A DNA stretch of 64,000 bases, from positions 33,822 to 97,821 of the forward strand of contig CAZISM010000005.1 in NCBI GenBank assembly GCA_964541895.1, in the 5' to 3' direction. Below are positions 1-7,813 of the stretch, in pieces (the first letter of the stretch is position 1; each line of letters opens with the position of its first letter). The notes beneath the pieces were generated by a model that saw only the letters and a list, made by a program, of their open reading frames with translations, ran no database searches and was not told where the DNA came from. A program made the position numbers and the translations under genes. This DNA comes from CAZISM01 sp964541895 (lineage in GTDB: Bacteria; Zhuqueibacterota; Zhuqueibacteria; Residuimicrobiales; Residuimicrobiaceae).

Positions 1-2347
1 CGCTGGCCGCCGGCCAGGTGGAGAGCAGCGAACCATACACCGGAATTTTTCGTTCCAGGGGCGCGGTGCGGAAGCTCCAGGCTCGTTCGCCGGTGCGCGC
101 CATAAAGCAATGTACATAGCCGTCGCCGGAGCCCACCAGCACCTTGTTACGATAAATGGTGGGGGGGAAACGGACGGCACCGCCGGTGTAGGCCTTCCAT
201 TTCTGTTCGCCGGTCACTTCATCGAGGCAGCGGACCGTGCCGTCGCTGCCACTGTAAAAAACAAGACCATCGGCTGTTACCGGTGCGGTCAATGCCACTT
301 GCCAGGCATGGCCCAGCACATTAGTGCCGGCGTTCTCGACCGGTTTGGCGGGAAAACGCCACATGGCCCTGGCCGCCGCCGCGATGGCGGCGGATGTGGT
401 GGCATTGGCGACATTATTTTTGCGATAGCTGCACCAGTCGGCCTGGTTGATCAGCATGCCGGCGTCGTTGCTCGGCGGCGATGTACCCAAGTGCAGTCGA
501 TCCGATTCGGCGGCGGTGGGCTGGAAATTAAAGTCGCCGGCCGGCCCGACAGCGGTGATGCCATAGATGGAGAGTTGGCAGTCGCACACATACGGCCACC
601 AGTAGAGAAACCCGTTGGCGATGGTGACGCCGTCAAAACAGGGCGGGCGCATGGGCGATATCCACTGCGGCCTGTTGCTGTTCATATCCAGGCGCACGGT
701 GCCGTCGTCGGCACGGAAGAGAATGGCGTCAGCTGAGCCGGTGGGCCGGGTGCAGGCGCGACGGGAGGTGGGCAGATCAGCCAGAACGGCTCCGGTCAGG
801 GGGTCGAATTTCTTGCTGACATTGTTGCGCCAGATGCCGGCAATGGCGTAGAGGCCGTCGTCGCGAAGCACGAGCTGAAAATTGTTAAAGGGATTTTCCC
901 ACAGCACCGATCCGTCTTTGGCGGACACGGCCAGCAGTTTGTTGATTTGCGGGCCGGCGAAATAGAGGGCGTCGTCGCTGCACATCACATAGTTGCGGGT
1001 GCGCCAGTTGGTGTCCCAGCCCTGGCGATTCAGATAGATGCCGATGGCGTTGAACAGTTCGGGCGCGTTTTCCGGAGTTTTGCGCCACAATTTTTTGCCG
1101 GAACCGGCATCGAGGCAGGTCAGATAGGCGCCAAAGCGAAACAGAAAGACGCGTTCGCTGTTCATACAGAGCGCGCGGCTGTCGATCGCCTCTTCTTCAT
1201 GATAATGCCACTTTATTCTTTTGCTATTGGGATTGATGGCGAAAAAATCCCGGCCGAATCCCCAGGGATTCTCTTCCTGGTTAAAGCCCGGCGAAATGGC
1301 ATCCCACGGCCAGCCGTGTTTCTGCCGTTTCCAGCGCAGGGTCGGATCTTTGACCTCCTGTTCGCCGATCAGGGCATAGAGCACGCCGTCCTGCAGCCCC
1401 ATCCACTTCCAGAAGGTGCCGTCGGCCCGGTCCGCGTCCACGCTGATCTCGCCGGCCAGCTCACCGGTTTTGGCACTATAGAGTTTGCACGATTTGTCAT
1501 CGCCGACATACAGGTGTTCCGGAGTGGCGATCATGGTGTTGCGATGCAGCATGATGCCGGCCACCAGGTCCCGCTGCCACAGCAGCGTGCCGTTATAACC
1601 GCTAAAGGCCACCAGTTTGTTGAGATAGGCTTCTTCTCGCTCATGCCAGGCAATGCTGCCGAACCCTTTGAACAAACGTCCGGCTGAGGCCACGGCCACC
1701 TGCGTGGCTGGCGCGTAATGGGGTTCAGCGAGGAATTGGGTCAAATAGGGAGCCCGGGCCACTTGGTCTTTGGATTGCGGATTGTTATCCGGACCGTGAA
1801 AGGGATGGCTCCAGTCGTCCGTGTTATCCGGAAAGGGCTTGACCAGTTCTCTGTCTTTCAGCAAGGCTACACCCTGCGGGTGCAAGACGCGCAAGATTTC
1901 CTTCTCAACCTCCGGGGTGGCTTCTCCTTCCAGGATCAGAAGGTCGACCAGATTATCCGCCAGGTGCAGGTGAGCCCAGTCGCCTGCTTCGACATAGATG
2001 CGTGAATTCAAAAAGCCGGCCTGGTCCAGCAGGTTCCGGCTGGCTTCGAGGTGTGTGGCCTTGGGGAGCTGGATGTAGAGCAACAGTTCGCTCTGTTGTA
2101 CCAGCGCCACCGCATACGAAGTCAAGGTATCGCTGAGCAGAACGCAAATGCCGCGCTGGTTTTCCAGACGCTCGTGTATTTTTTGTACCATCTGCGAGGG
2201 GTTTGACGCGGCCCCGTGCTGTTTATCGTGGGAGCAGTTGATCCCTGTGAACATTACGAAAGCGAAAGCCGGCACCAGGTACGCCAGTGAAAAAAAACGA
2301 CGGCCGCGCGCGTTGGCGAGCGCGGATGCTGCAAATCTGCTTTTCAT
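1..2347 (-). CDS. Secreted PQQ-type beta-propeller protein with methyltransferase-like N-terminal domain (3' end cut by window)
   Basis: The frame is open from ATG at 2347 to the window edge (782 codons), so the C-terminus is missing. Residues 1-40 form a hydrophobic export signal. It ends near a Cys but has a poor lipobox, so lipid anchoring is doubtful. Residues ~60-165 resemble a class I SAM methyltransferase core that lacks an obvious glycine-rich SAM loop: an 'ADNLVDLLI' stretch is followed by 'ILRVLHPQGVAL'. From ~240 onward PQQ-type blade motifs recur (CLDAGSGKKLW ~415, VSAKDGSVLW ~472, CLDEVTGEQKW ~705, TGERAW ~752), typical of beta-propellers such as BamB or PQQ dehydrogenases. No catalytic residues can be assigned. 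The start overlaps the stop of the upstream gene by 4 bases (ATGA), so the two are translationally coupled. The fold call is firm; the function is unknown. Confidence 0.85.
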   Translation of the reverse strand, partial: MKSRFAASALANARGRRFFSLAYLVPAFAFVMFTGINCSHDKQHGAASNPSQMVQKIHERLENQRGICVLLSDTLTSYAVALVQQSELLLYIQLPKATHLEASRNLLDQAGFLNSRIYVEAGDWAHLHLADNLVDLLILEGEATPEVEKEILRVLHPQGVALLKDRELVKPFPDNTDDWSHPFHGPDNNPQSKDQVARAPYLTQFLAEPHYAPATQVAVASAGRLFKGFGSIAWHEREEAYLNKLVAFSGYNGTLLWQRDLVAGIMLHRNTMIATPEHLYVGDDKSCKLYSAKTGELAGEISVDADRADGTFWKWMGLQDGVLYALIGEQEVKDPTLRWKRQKHGWPWDAISPGFNQEENPWGFGRDFFAINPNSKRIKWHYHEEEAIDSRALCMNSERVFLFRFGAYLTCLDAGSGKKLWRKTPENAPELFNAIGIYLNRQGWDTNWRTRNYVMCSDDALYFAGPQINKLLAVSAKDGSVLWENPFNNFQLVLRDDGLYAIAGIWRNNVSKKFDPLTGAVLADLPTSRRACTRPTGSADAILFRADDGTVRLDMNSNRPQWISPMRPPCFDGVTIANGFLYWWPYVCDCQLSIYGITAVGPAGDFNFQPTAAESDRLHLGTSPPSNDAGMLINQADWCSYRKNNVANATTSAAIAAAARAMWRFPAKPVENAGTNVLGHAWQVALTAPVTADGLVFYSGSDGTVRCLDEVTGEQKWKAYTGGAVRFPPTIYRNKVLVGSGDGYVHCFMARTGERAWSFRTAPLERKIPVYGSLLSTWPAAS

Positions 2348-3483
2348 GATGAGGATCTCCTTTTCAGGAAAAAAAGGATTACACCGGCGCCTAACAGCAC
2401 CAACAGGCCGAAGAGGATCATGGCATACACGATGGTCCGGCCGAACGTTTTTGCTTTTGTGCTGTTGCCGATGGTTGCCGCTGCCGGTTTCGGCGGTGCG
2501 GGTGCTGGATTGAGGTCTTGTCTGTTCGAATATATTCTGGCGATATGGAGCATGTCCATTTTCACGATGGGATTGTCAGGATCAAAACCGAGCGTTTTAC
2601 TGATCCGATCGCGGACCGCTTGCGGCCATGGGAGCGGAATCAGATAGCCGTGCAGGTAGGAACGATCCATCTCGCATTCGCAATCGGCACCGACATACAG
2701 CAGGAGATTGTAAAGCGCTTCCGTAGTCAGGCTGTTGCCGCGCAAGATAGGCCCCATTCTGCGGCCGCGACCGTATAAAATGACCGCCTGCGGATTTTCA
2801 TCAGCGTCCAGGCCCAGGCTCCATTTCAAGACCGCTTCCTGGTTCTGTTCAGCAATCGGAATGGTAATGATAAAGGGCGGCCGGCTAGCCGGTTTGGGCA
2901 TGAGCGGCAGCACCGGTTCCACCTGTTGCAGGGCAGCCTGGATGCGTGCCAGAGCATTTTCGTTTTGCTGTCCGTTGTGGCCGCTGAAAAACAGCACCGC
3001 CGCATGGGTAGCGGGCGTATGGCGCAGAAGGGTCTCCCGGACAGGCGATCGTAGCACGGTCTGGATCGTACGGGAAGCGAACGAATGGAGATCGTCGTCA
3101 CGGCTGGCAAAGACAAGAGCCGGCCTGGCGCTTTCCGGAGAGGTCAATGCGGCCCAGGGCAGACCGGCATGACCGGCGGGACGATAATGCAACAATGACG
3201 GCGGTTCTGCATCGGGACCGACCCATTGCACTTCCAGGTTGGACCCGGAACAGGCGCTATCGACCAGGCGGGACAGTTTTTCAATTTGCGCTGGTGATAG
3301 TTCGAGCCGGTGGCAGATATACAACCGGTAGGGCGGGGCGGCGAGGTCGCAAAAGCCCAGCTCTCGTACCGTGTACCGGCAGGCCTGCACAGGAACAATA
3401 AATAAAAAAACGAGCCCGATCATAAAAAGGAGCGCTGCGGTTTTATTAAAGATCACCTGATCGCCGCTACACGTCGTGCGCAT
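2344..3483 (-). CDS. Unknown exported protein with N- and C-terminal membrane segments
   Basis: This 379-residue protein is not recognised. A hydrophobic stretch at ~13-33 (signal or anchor) is followed by a Cys-containing motif, CRYTVRELGFCDL, at ~35. The middle ~300 residues look soluble and alpha/beta. They include a motif with two nearby cysteines (ADCECEMDRSYLHGYLIP) around 265-282. A Pro/Ala-rich linker at ~325-340 leads to a C-terminal transmembrane helix (~350-372) and an Arg/Ser tail. This layout fits a protein held at the inner membrane with its domain in the periplasm. Its stop codon overlaps the start of the following propeller gene by 4 bases, so the two products are probably made together and may act together. 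The 5' region faces the divergent rhaT-like gene. Confidence 0.75.
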   Translation of the reverse strand: MRTTCSGDQVIFNKTAALLFMIGLVFLFIVPVQACRYTVRELGFCDLAAPPYRLYICHRLELSPAQIEKLSRLVDSACSGSNLEVQWVGPDAEPPSLLHYRPAGHAGLPWAALTSPESARPALVFASRDDDLHSFASRTIQTVLRSPVRETLLRHTPATHAAVLFFSGHNGQQNENALARIQAALQQVEPVLPLMPKPASRPPFIITIPIAEQNQEAVLKWSLGLDADENPQAVILYGRGRRMGPILRGNSLTTEALYNLLLYVGADCECEMDRSYLHGYLIPLPWPQAVRDRISKTLGFDPDNPIVKMDMLHIARIYSNRQDLNPAPAPPKPAAATIGNSTKAKTFGRTIVYAMILFGLLVLLGAGVILFFLKRRSSS

Positions 3484-3555
3484 GGACGTCTTTGTTCCTG
3501 TATTTGCGATTATTCAAAAGCTGGCATGGTTTGTTCAAATATAGTCAAAAAGCCC

Positions 3556-3571
3556 CTGCCTGTCAAGGCAG
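3556..3571. other. Short hairpin in divergent promoter region
   Basis: A perfect 6-bp stem (CTGCCT/AGGCAG) with a 4-base loop lies between the minus-strand gene starting at 3483 and the plus-strand gene at 3692. It has no T-tract. Role unknown; chance is possible. Confidence 0.3.
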
Positions 3572-3645
3572 ATATTGCTGATTTGCCGATGGCCGTTTTG
3601 CAGGCGAATGGTATCTGGGCTCAGCCATTGGGAAAGAGCTTGACT

Positions 3646-3671
3646 ATGAATAATATAATTTCAATATTCAT
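3646..3671. promoter_or_regulatory. Possible operator: AT-rich inverted repeat before the rhaT-like gene
   Basis: ATGAATA at 3646-3652 is repeated inverted as TATTCAT at 3665-3671, with 12 bases between them. A TATAAT-like segment (3653-3658) lies inside. The dyad sits 21 bases before the ATG at 3692, where a repressor site overlapping a promoter would be expected. No regulator gene is nearby, so the function is inference. Confidence 0.35.
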
Positions 3672-3691
3672 GCTTATTATCGAGGACGACT

Positions 3692-4765
3692 ATGAATGCA
3701 GTAATGCCGAATCCGATTATGGGTGTGTCGATGCATTCCGTCGGCGCCATGTTTGCCGCCAACTGTTATGCACCGCAGAAATTTATCAAACGTTGGTCCT
3801 GGGAAACGTTCTGGATGGTGCAGGCGGCCTGGTGCTGGCTGCTGTGGCCGATCATCGGCGCCGTGTTGACGATTCCACATCTCGGCCAGGTTTTGGCAGA
3901 GGCTCCCAAAGATGCGATGCTCTATTCGTTTCTGATGGGGTTGGCGTACGGCATCGGCGGCACGGCGTTCAACATATCCATTCGTTATATCGGTTTTTCC
4001 CTGACCTATGCCATTGCCGTCGGGTTGTCCAGCGTGCTTGGGACGTTGATTCCGCCGATCGTTCGCGGTCAGCTTGGATTTCTGCTGGCAAAAACCGGTG
4101 CCAATTATATCGTCGCCGGTGTGGTCGTGGGTGCGCTGGGTATCGCGTTGTGCGGGATTTCAGGCCGCTTGAAGGAAAAAGACCTGCAGTCAGCAACCGG
4201 CGGAGCAGGGCAGTTCTCTTTGCTGAAAGGCCTGATGCTCTCTCTGCTGGCCGGCGTGCTGTCGGCGGTGTATGGCTTTGCCCTGGAAGCGGCGGTGCCG
4301 GTTGTCCAGGTCGCTGAAGCACACGGCGCCGGCTACTGGAAAGGCAATGTGGCCTACCTGTTTGCCAACACCGGCGCCTTTGTGACGGCGCTGATATACA
4401 GCCTGTATCTGGCGAGAAAGAACAGATCCAGCGGTGAGCTGCTGCGTCTGGGCGGCGAAGGGGGAACCGGACTGGGATTCAACTATCTGATGGCGTTCCT
4501 GGTGGGGACCTTGTGGTATGGTCAATTCTTTTTCTATAATCTCGGTCATGTGCGCATGGGTCATTACGCCTTTACCAGTTGGGCCATTCATATGATCATG
4601 CTGGTTCTGTTCAGCAACCTGGTGGCGCTGCTCTATCGCGAGTGGGCCGGTTGTCAACGCCGCACCCGCTTCTCTATCGGCCTAAGCCTGGCGGTCCTGA
4701 CTATGGCGGTCTTGCTTCTTACCTACGGGAATTATCTCGGCGAGGCGGCGGCAAAGACACCGTAG
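3692..4765 (+). CDS. rhaT: L-rhamnose/proton symporter (RhaT family)
   Basis: This 357-residue protein is almost entirely hydrophobic, with about ten membrane helices. Its order of motifs matches RhaT of the drug/metabolite transporter superfamily. These include an N-terminal segment with GAMFAANCYAPQK at ~18-30, MGLAYGIGGTAFNISIRYIG at ~82-101, and LSSVLGTLIPPI at ~112-123. RhaT imports L-rhamnose with protons across the inner membrane. The ATG at 3692 follows GAGGACG. No rhamnose catabolic genes (rhaA, rhaB, rhaD) are visible, so the substrate could be another sugar or sugar acid. It is followed at 121 bases by a sugar-isomerase/DUF1080 fusion and a GH109-like oxidoreductase, which suggests a carbohydrate-use cluster. 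Confidence 0.85.
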   Translation: MNAVMPNPIMGVSMHSVGAMFAANCYAPQKFIKRWSWETFWMVQAAWCWLLWPIIGAVLTIPHLGQVLAEAPKDAMLYSFLMGLAYGIGGTAFNISIRYIGFSLTYAIAVGLSSVLGTLIPPIVRGQLGFLLAKTGANYIVAGVVVGALGIALCGISGRLKEKDLQSATGGAGQFSLLKGLMLSLLAGVLSAVYGFALEAAVPVVQVAEAHGAGYWKGNVAYLFANTGAFVTALIYSLYLARKNRSSGELLRLGGEGGTGLGFNYLMAFLVGTLWYGQFFFYNLGHVRMGHYAFTSWAIHMIMLVLFSNLVALLYREWAGCQRRTRFSIGLSLAVLTMAVLLLTYGNYLGEAAAKTP

Positions 4766-4798
4766 CGCCCGGCACGTTGCACCGCAATGAGTTTGGGA

Positions 4799-4825
4799 TG
4801 TAGGGCGACCAGGTTGGTCGCCTTG
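4799..4825. repeat. REP-like palindromic repeat, copy 1
   Basis: GGCGACCA (4804-4811) and TGGTCGCC (4815-4822) form a perfect 8-bp stem with loop GGT. They sit inside the wider motif TGTAGGGCGACC...TTGGTCGCCTT. Two more copies with loop GTT and the same flanks occur at 49161 and 49239. The copy lies between two same-strand genes and could also act as a transcript-end hairpin. Confidence 0.7.
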
Positions 4826-4885
4826 CAATATTGCAGTTCACCCTGGTTCGACATTTAATTGCACTAATGACAAAGGAAGAAGCAA

Positions 4886-6319
4886 ATGAAACGAATCACA
4901 TGTTGTCTTTTTGTGCTGTCGCTGTTCGCTCTGTTGCATGGCAAAGAGAAATTGCCGTTGACGGCGCATCCCGCCATCGATGCCTATGAGGGCTGGCGGC
5001 TGGCCGCGCAGGCCTACACCTTTAATCGCTTTTCCTTTTTTGAAGCCATTGACAAAACGGCCGCCGCCGGCATGGACTGGATCGAAGCCTATCCCGGCCA
5101 AAAGCTCAGCCCGGAACGTCCGGATGCGAAAATGATCCACACCATGCCCGACTCGCTGCGGCAGTATGTCAAAAACAAACTGGCTGATGCCGGCCTTCAC
5201 CTGGTCAATTACGGCGTGGTCGGTCTGCCCAACGACGAAAAAGAGTGCCGGCAGGTATTTGATTTCGCCAGGGCGATGGGCATCGAGACCATCGTTTCCG
5301 AGCCCAAGGAAGAGGCGTTGGCGTTGATAGACCGCTTGTGCCAGGAGTACAAGATTAAAGTAGCCATTCACAATCATCCCAAACCGTCGCACTATTGGAA
5401 TCCTGAGACCGTTTTGGCGGCTGTCAAAGGCCGCAGCAAATGGATCGGTGCGGATGCCGACCTTGGTCACTGGATGCGATCCGGCGTGCAGCCCATCGAG
5501 GGCGTGCGCAAGCTGAAAGGCCGTATCATCAGCCTGCACGGCAAGGATCTCAACGAGTTCGGCGTCAAGGAAGCTCATGATGTTATCTGGGGTACGGGCA
5601 AGGCGGATCTGGCGGCGGTGCTGCAGGAACTCCATCAGCAGAAATTCCAGGGCGTGTTCTCCATTGAATACGAATACAACTGGGAGAACTCGTTGCCTGA
5701 AGTTCGCCAGTGCGTGGAGTATTTCAAAAAAACGGCCGGCACCTTAAAGCCGACCGGCTGGCAGAATCTGTTCAGCGACGATCTGTCCGATGCGGTTATT
5801 TTCGTTCCCAACACCTGGTCCTTTCCGGAAGGAGTGCTGACGCGTCTCGGCGGCAGTTACATTTATACCAAAAAACAGTACGGCGATTTTATTCTTGATC
5901 TGGAGTACAGACTTTCGCCCAATGCCAACAGCGGCGTGTTTCTGCGTATCGGCAATCTGCGCAACGTCACCCACACCGGCATCGAGGTGCAGGTCCACGA
6001 AACCACCGACGGCAGTCCGCGCGGCATGAACGGCGCCATCTATGATTGCGTCGTGCCCACCAAAGCGGCCGGCAAAAAGGCCGGCGAATGGAATCACTAC
6101 ACCATCACCTGCAAGGCCAACAGAATTTATGTGCTGCTCAACGGCGAGCAGATCATCGATATGGATCTGAACCGCTGGACCGAGGCGCACAAGAATCCCG
6201 ACGGCACGCCCAACAAATTCAACACGGCCTACAAGGATATGCCCCGCGTCGGTCACATCGGATTTCAGGATCACGGCCAGCCTGTCTGGTTCAGAAATAT
6301 GTCCATCAGGGAGCTATAG
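4886..6319 (+). CDS. Secreted sugar-phosphate isomerase/epimerase-like TIM barrel fused to a DUF1080 (3-keto-disaccharide hydrolase) domain
   Basis: The 477-residue protein starts at ATG 4886 after AAAGGAAG and carries a signal peptide (MKRITCCLFVLSLFALLHG). Residues ~30-275 match the AP-endonuclease-family-2/xylose-isomerase TIM barrel. Likely metal-site segments include IETIVSEPKEE (~133), KVAIHNHPKPSHY (~163), GADADLGHWM (~188), IISLHGKDL (~211) and FSIEYEYNW (~252). Residues ~290-477 are a DUF1080 domain with the marks SPNANSGVFLRIGN, EVQVHETTDG and VWFRNMSIREL at the C-terminus. In Pfam this beta-sandwich is named 3-keto-disaccharide hydrolase. Joining both activities in one exported chain, next to a Gfo/Idh-type enzyme, suggests periplasmic handling of 3-keto sugars. 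The exact substrate cannot be read from the sequence. Confidence 0.85.
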   Translation: MKRITCCLFVLSLFALLHGKEKLPLTAHPAIDAYEGWRLAAQAYTFNRFSFFEAIDKTAAAGMDWIEAYPGQKLSPERPDAKMIHTMPDSLRQYVKNKLADAGLHLVNYGVVGLPNDEKECRQVFDFARAMGIETIVSEPKEEALALIDRLCQEYKIKVAIHNHPKPSHYWNPETVLAAVKGRSKWIGADADLGHWMRSGVQPIEGVRKLKGRIISLHGKDLNEFGVKEAHDVIWGTGKADLAAVLQELHQQKFQGVFSIEYEYNWENSLPEVRQCVEYFKKTAGTLKPTGWQNLFSDDLSDAVIFVPNTWSFPEGVLTRLGGSYIYTKKQYGDFILDLEYRLSPNANSGVFLRIGNLRNVTHTGIEVQVHETTDGSPRGMNGAIYDCVVPTKAAGKKAGEWNHYTITCKANRIYVLLNGEQIIDMDLNRWTEAHKNPDGTPNKFNTAYKDMPRVGHIGFQDHGQPVWFRNMSIREL

Positions 6320-6346
6320 GCCGCCAGTTCTATAAACAAGGAGTCC

Positions 6347-7789
6347 ATGTTGAAAACGGATCGCAGAGAGTTTATCAAGCTGGCCGGCGCCGGCGTGATG
6401 ACCACGGCTATGCTGCCAATGAATGCTAAAGGAGGAACAACGACAGGTTCGTTTATGCAGACCGGAAAGGCGTCAGAGCAGCGTCACAAGCAATTGTTCA
6501 ATATGTGCGGTTACGCCGCGCCCAGGCTGGAGGTCGTTCGCATCGGCCTGATCGGCATCGGCAGCAGAGGCCTCAGCGCGGTGCGCCGGCTCCGGTTGAT
6601 CGAAGGCGTGGAGCTCAGGGCCGTATGCGATCTCTATCAGGATCGCATTGACCTGGCGCAACAGAGTCTGCAGGAAGCGGGTTTACCTTCTGCAAAGGGC
6701 TATACCGGTAATGCCGAGATCTGGCAGGAGCTGGTGCAGAGAAATGATCTGGATCTGATCTATATCTGCACGCCGCGCGGCACGCATGCCAAAATGGCTC
6801 TGTTAGCCATGGAGACCGGCAAGCACGCCGCGACCGAGATGCCGGCCATGTCGACGGTGGCAGAGGGGTGGCAGCTGGTGGCGACTTCGGAAAAAACCAG
6901 AAAGCACTGCATGATGCTGGAGAACTGCTGCTATGATTTTTTCGAGCTGCTGATTCTTAATATGGTGCGGCAGGGTCTGTTCGGCGAAATCGTTCATGTG
7001 GAGGGCGGTTACATTCATGACCAGCTGGAGATGAATTTTAAAAAGAATCTCACCTCCGGCATGTGGCGGTTAAAGGAGAGTCAGCATCGCAAAGGCAATC
7101 TCTATCCGACGCACGGTCTGGGGCCGTTGTGCCAGGTGTTGAATATCAATCGCGGCGACCGGATGGCCTATTTGACCTCCACCTCCACCGACGATTTCAT
7201 GATGGGCAAGAAAGCAGCGGAACTGGCCAGACAGGATGAGTGGTACCGGGAATTCGACACCGATTCGTATCGCGGCAACATGAATACTTCGGTCATCCGC
7301 ACCGAAAAGGGCAAGACCATCATGCTGCAATACGACATCACCAGTCCCAGGCCCTATTCCCGCCTTCAGCTGGTCAGCGGCACTAAAGGCATGTCGCTCA
7401 AATATCCGGAACCGCCGCGCATCGCCTTTGGTCATGAATGGCTCAACGATGAACAGATGAAAGAGGTGTGGGAAAAACATACGCCCGAGATCGTCAGGCG
7501 GGTTGGCGACATGGCCAAAAAAGTCGGCGGCCATGGCGGCATGGATTTTCTCATGGATTGGCGCTTGATCGATTGTCTGCGTAACGGCCTGCCCCTGGAA
7601 CAGGATGTGTACGATGCCGCCTGTTGGAGCTCGATTGTACCGCTCAGTGAATGGTCGGTGGCCAACGGTTCGGCTCCGATCCTGGTTCCGGATTTTACCT
7701 GCGGCTCGTACACAACCAACGCGCCGCTGGATCCTGGCGTGTTCAAAGGTGGTGATACCGGCATGCGCGAGCTGCCTAAAAAGGGCTAG
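6347..7789 (+). CDS. Gfo/Idh/MocA oxidoreductase, GH109-like, with Tat-type leader
   Basis: This is a 480-residue protein whose N-terminus (DRREFIKLAG) is a twin-arginine-type leader. The Rossmann NAD(P) motif GLIGIGSRGL lies at ~67-76 and is followed by acidic-loop features (AVCDLYQDR). The catalytic half contains YICTPRGTHAKMAL (~143), EMPAMSTVAEGW, and GNLYPTHGLGPLCQVLNINR (~249-268), the pattern seen in glycoside hydrolase family 109. GH109 enzymes hydrolyse alpha-N-acetylgalactosaminides through a tightly bound NAD and a 3-keto intermediate. The gene starts 27 bases after the DUF1080 fusion and probably shares its transcript. GH109 activity itself is inference, since related exported Gfo/Idh proteins have other roles. 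Confidence 0.85.
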   Translation: MLKTDRREFIKLAGAGVMTTAMLPMNAKGGTTTGSFMQTGKASEQRHKQLFNMCGYAAPRLEVVRIGLIGIGSRGLSAVRRLRLIEGVELRAVCDLYQDRIDLAQQSLQEAGLPSAKGYTGNAEIWQELVQRNDLDLIYICTPRGTHAKMALLAMETGKHAATEMPAMSTVAEGWQLVATSEKTRKHCMMLENCCYDFFELLILNMVRQGLFGEIVHVEGGYIHDQLEMNFKKNLTSGMWRLKESQHRKGNLYPTHGLGPLCQVLNINRGDRMAYLTSTSTDDFMMGKKAAELARQDEWYREFDTDSYRGNMNTSVIRTEKGKTIMLQYDITSPRPYSRLQLVSGTKGMSLKYPEPPRIAFGHEWLNDEQMKEVWEKHTPEIVRRVGDMAKKVGGHGGMDFLMDWRLIDCLRNGLPLEQDVYDAACWSSIVPLSEWSVANGSAPILVPDFTCGSYTTNAPLDPGVFKGGDTGMRELPKKG

Positions 7790-7813
7790 TCTGCTTTTGG
7801 TGCAGCAGATCAC

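Noticed and set aside
1..2150. Several plus-strand open frames of 95-246 codons
   Set aside because: They are antisense to the continuous propeller frame that starts at 2347.
3526..4317. 263-codon plus-strand frame overlapping the RhaT-like gene in another phase
   Set aside because: Arg/Asp-rich product with no family features. The RhaT frame is clearly the coding one.
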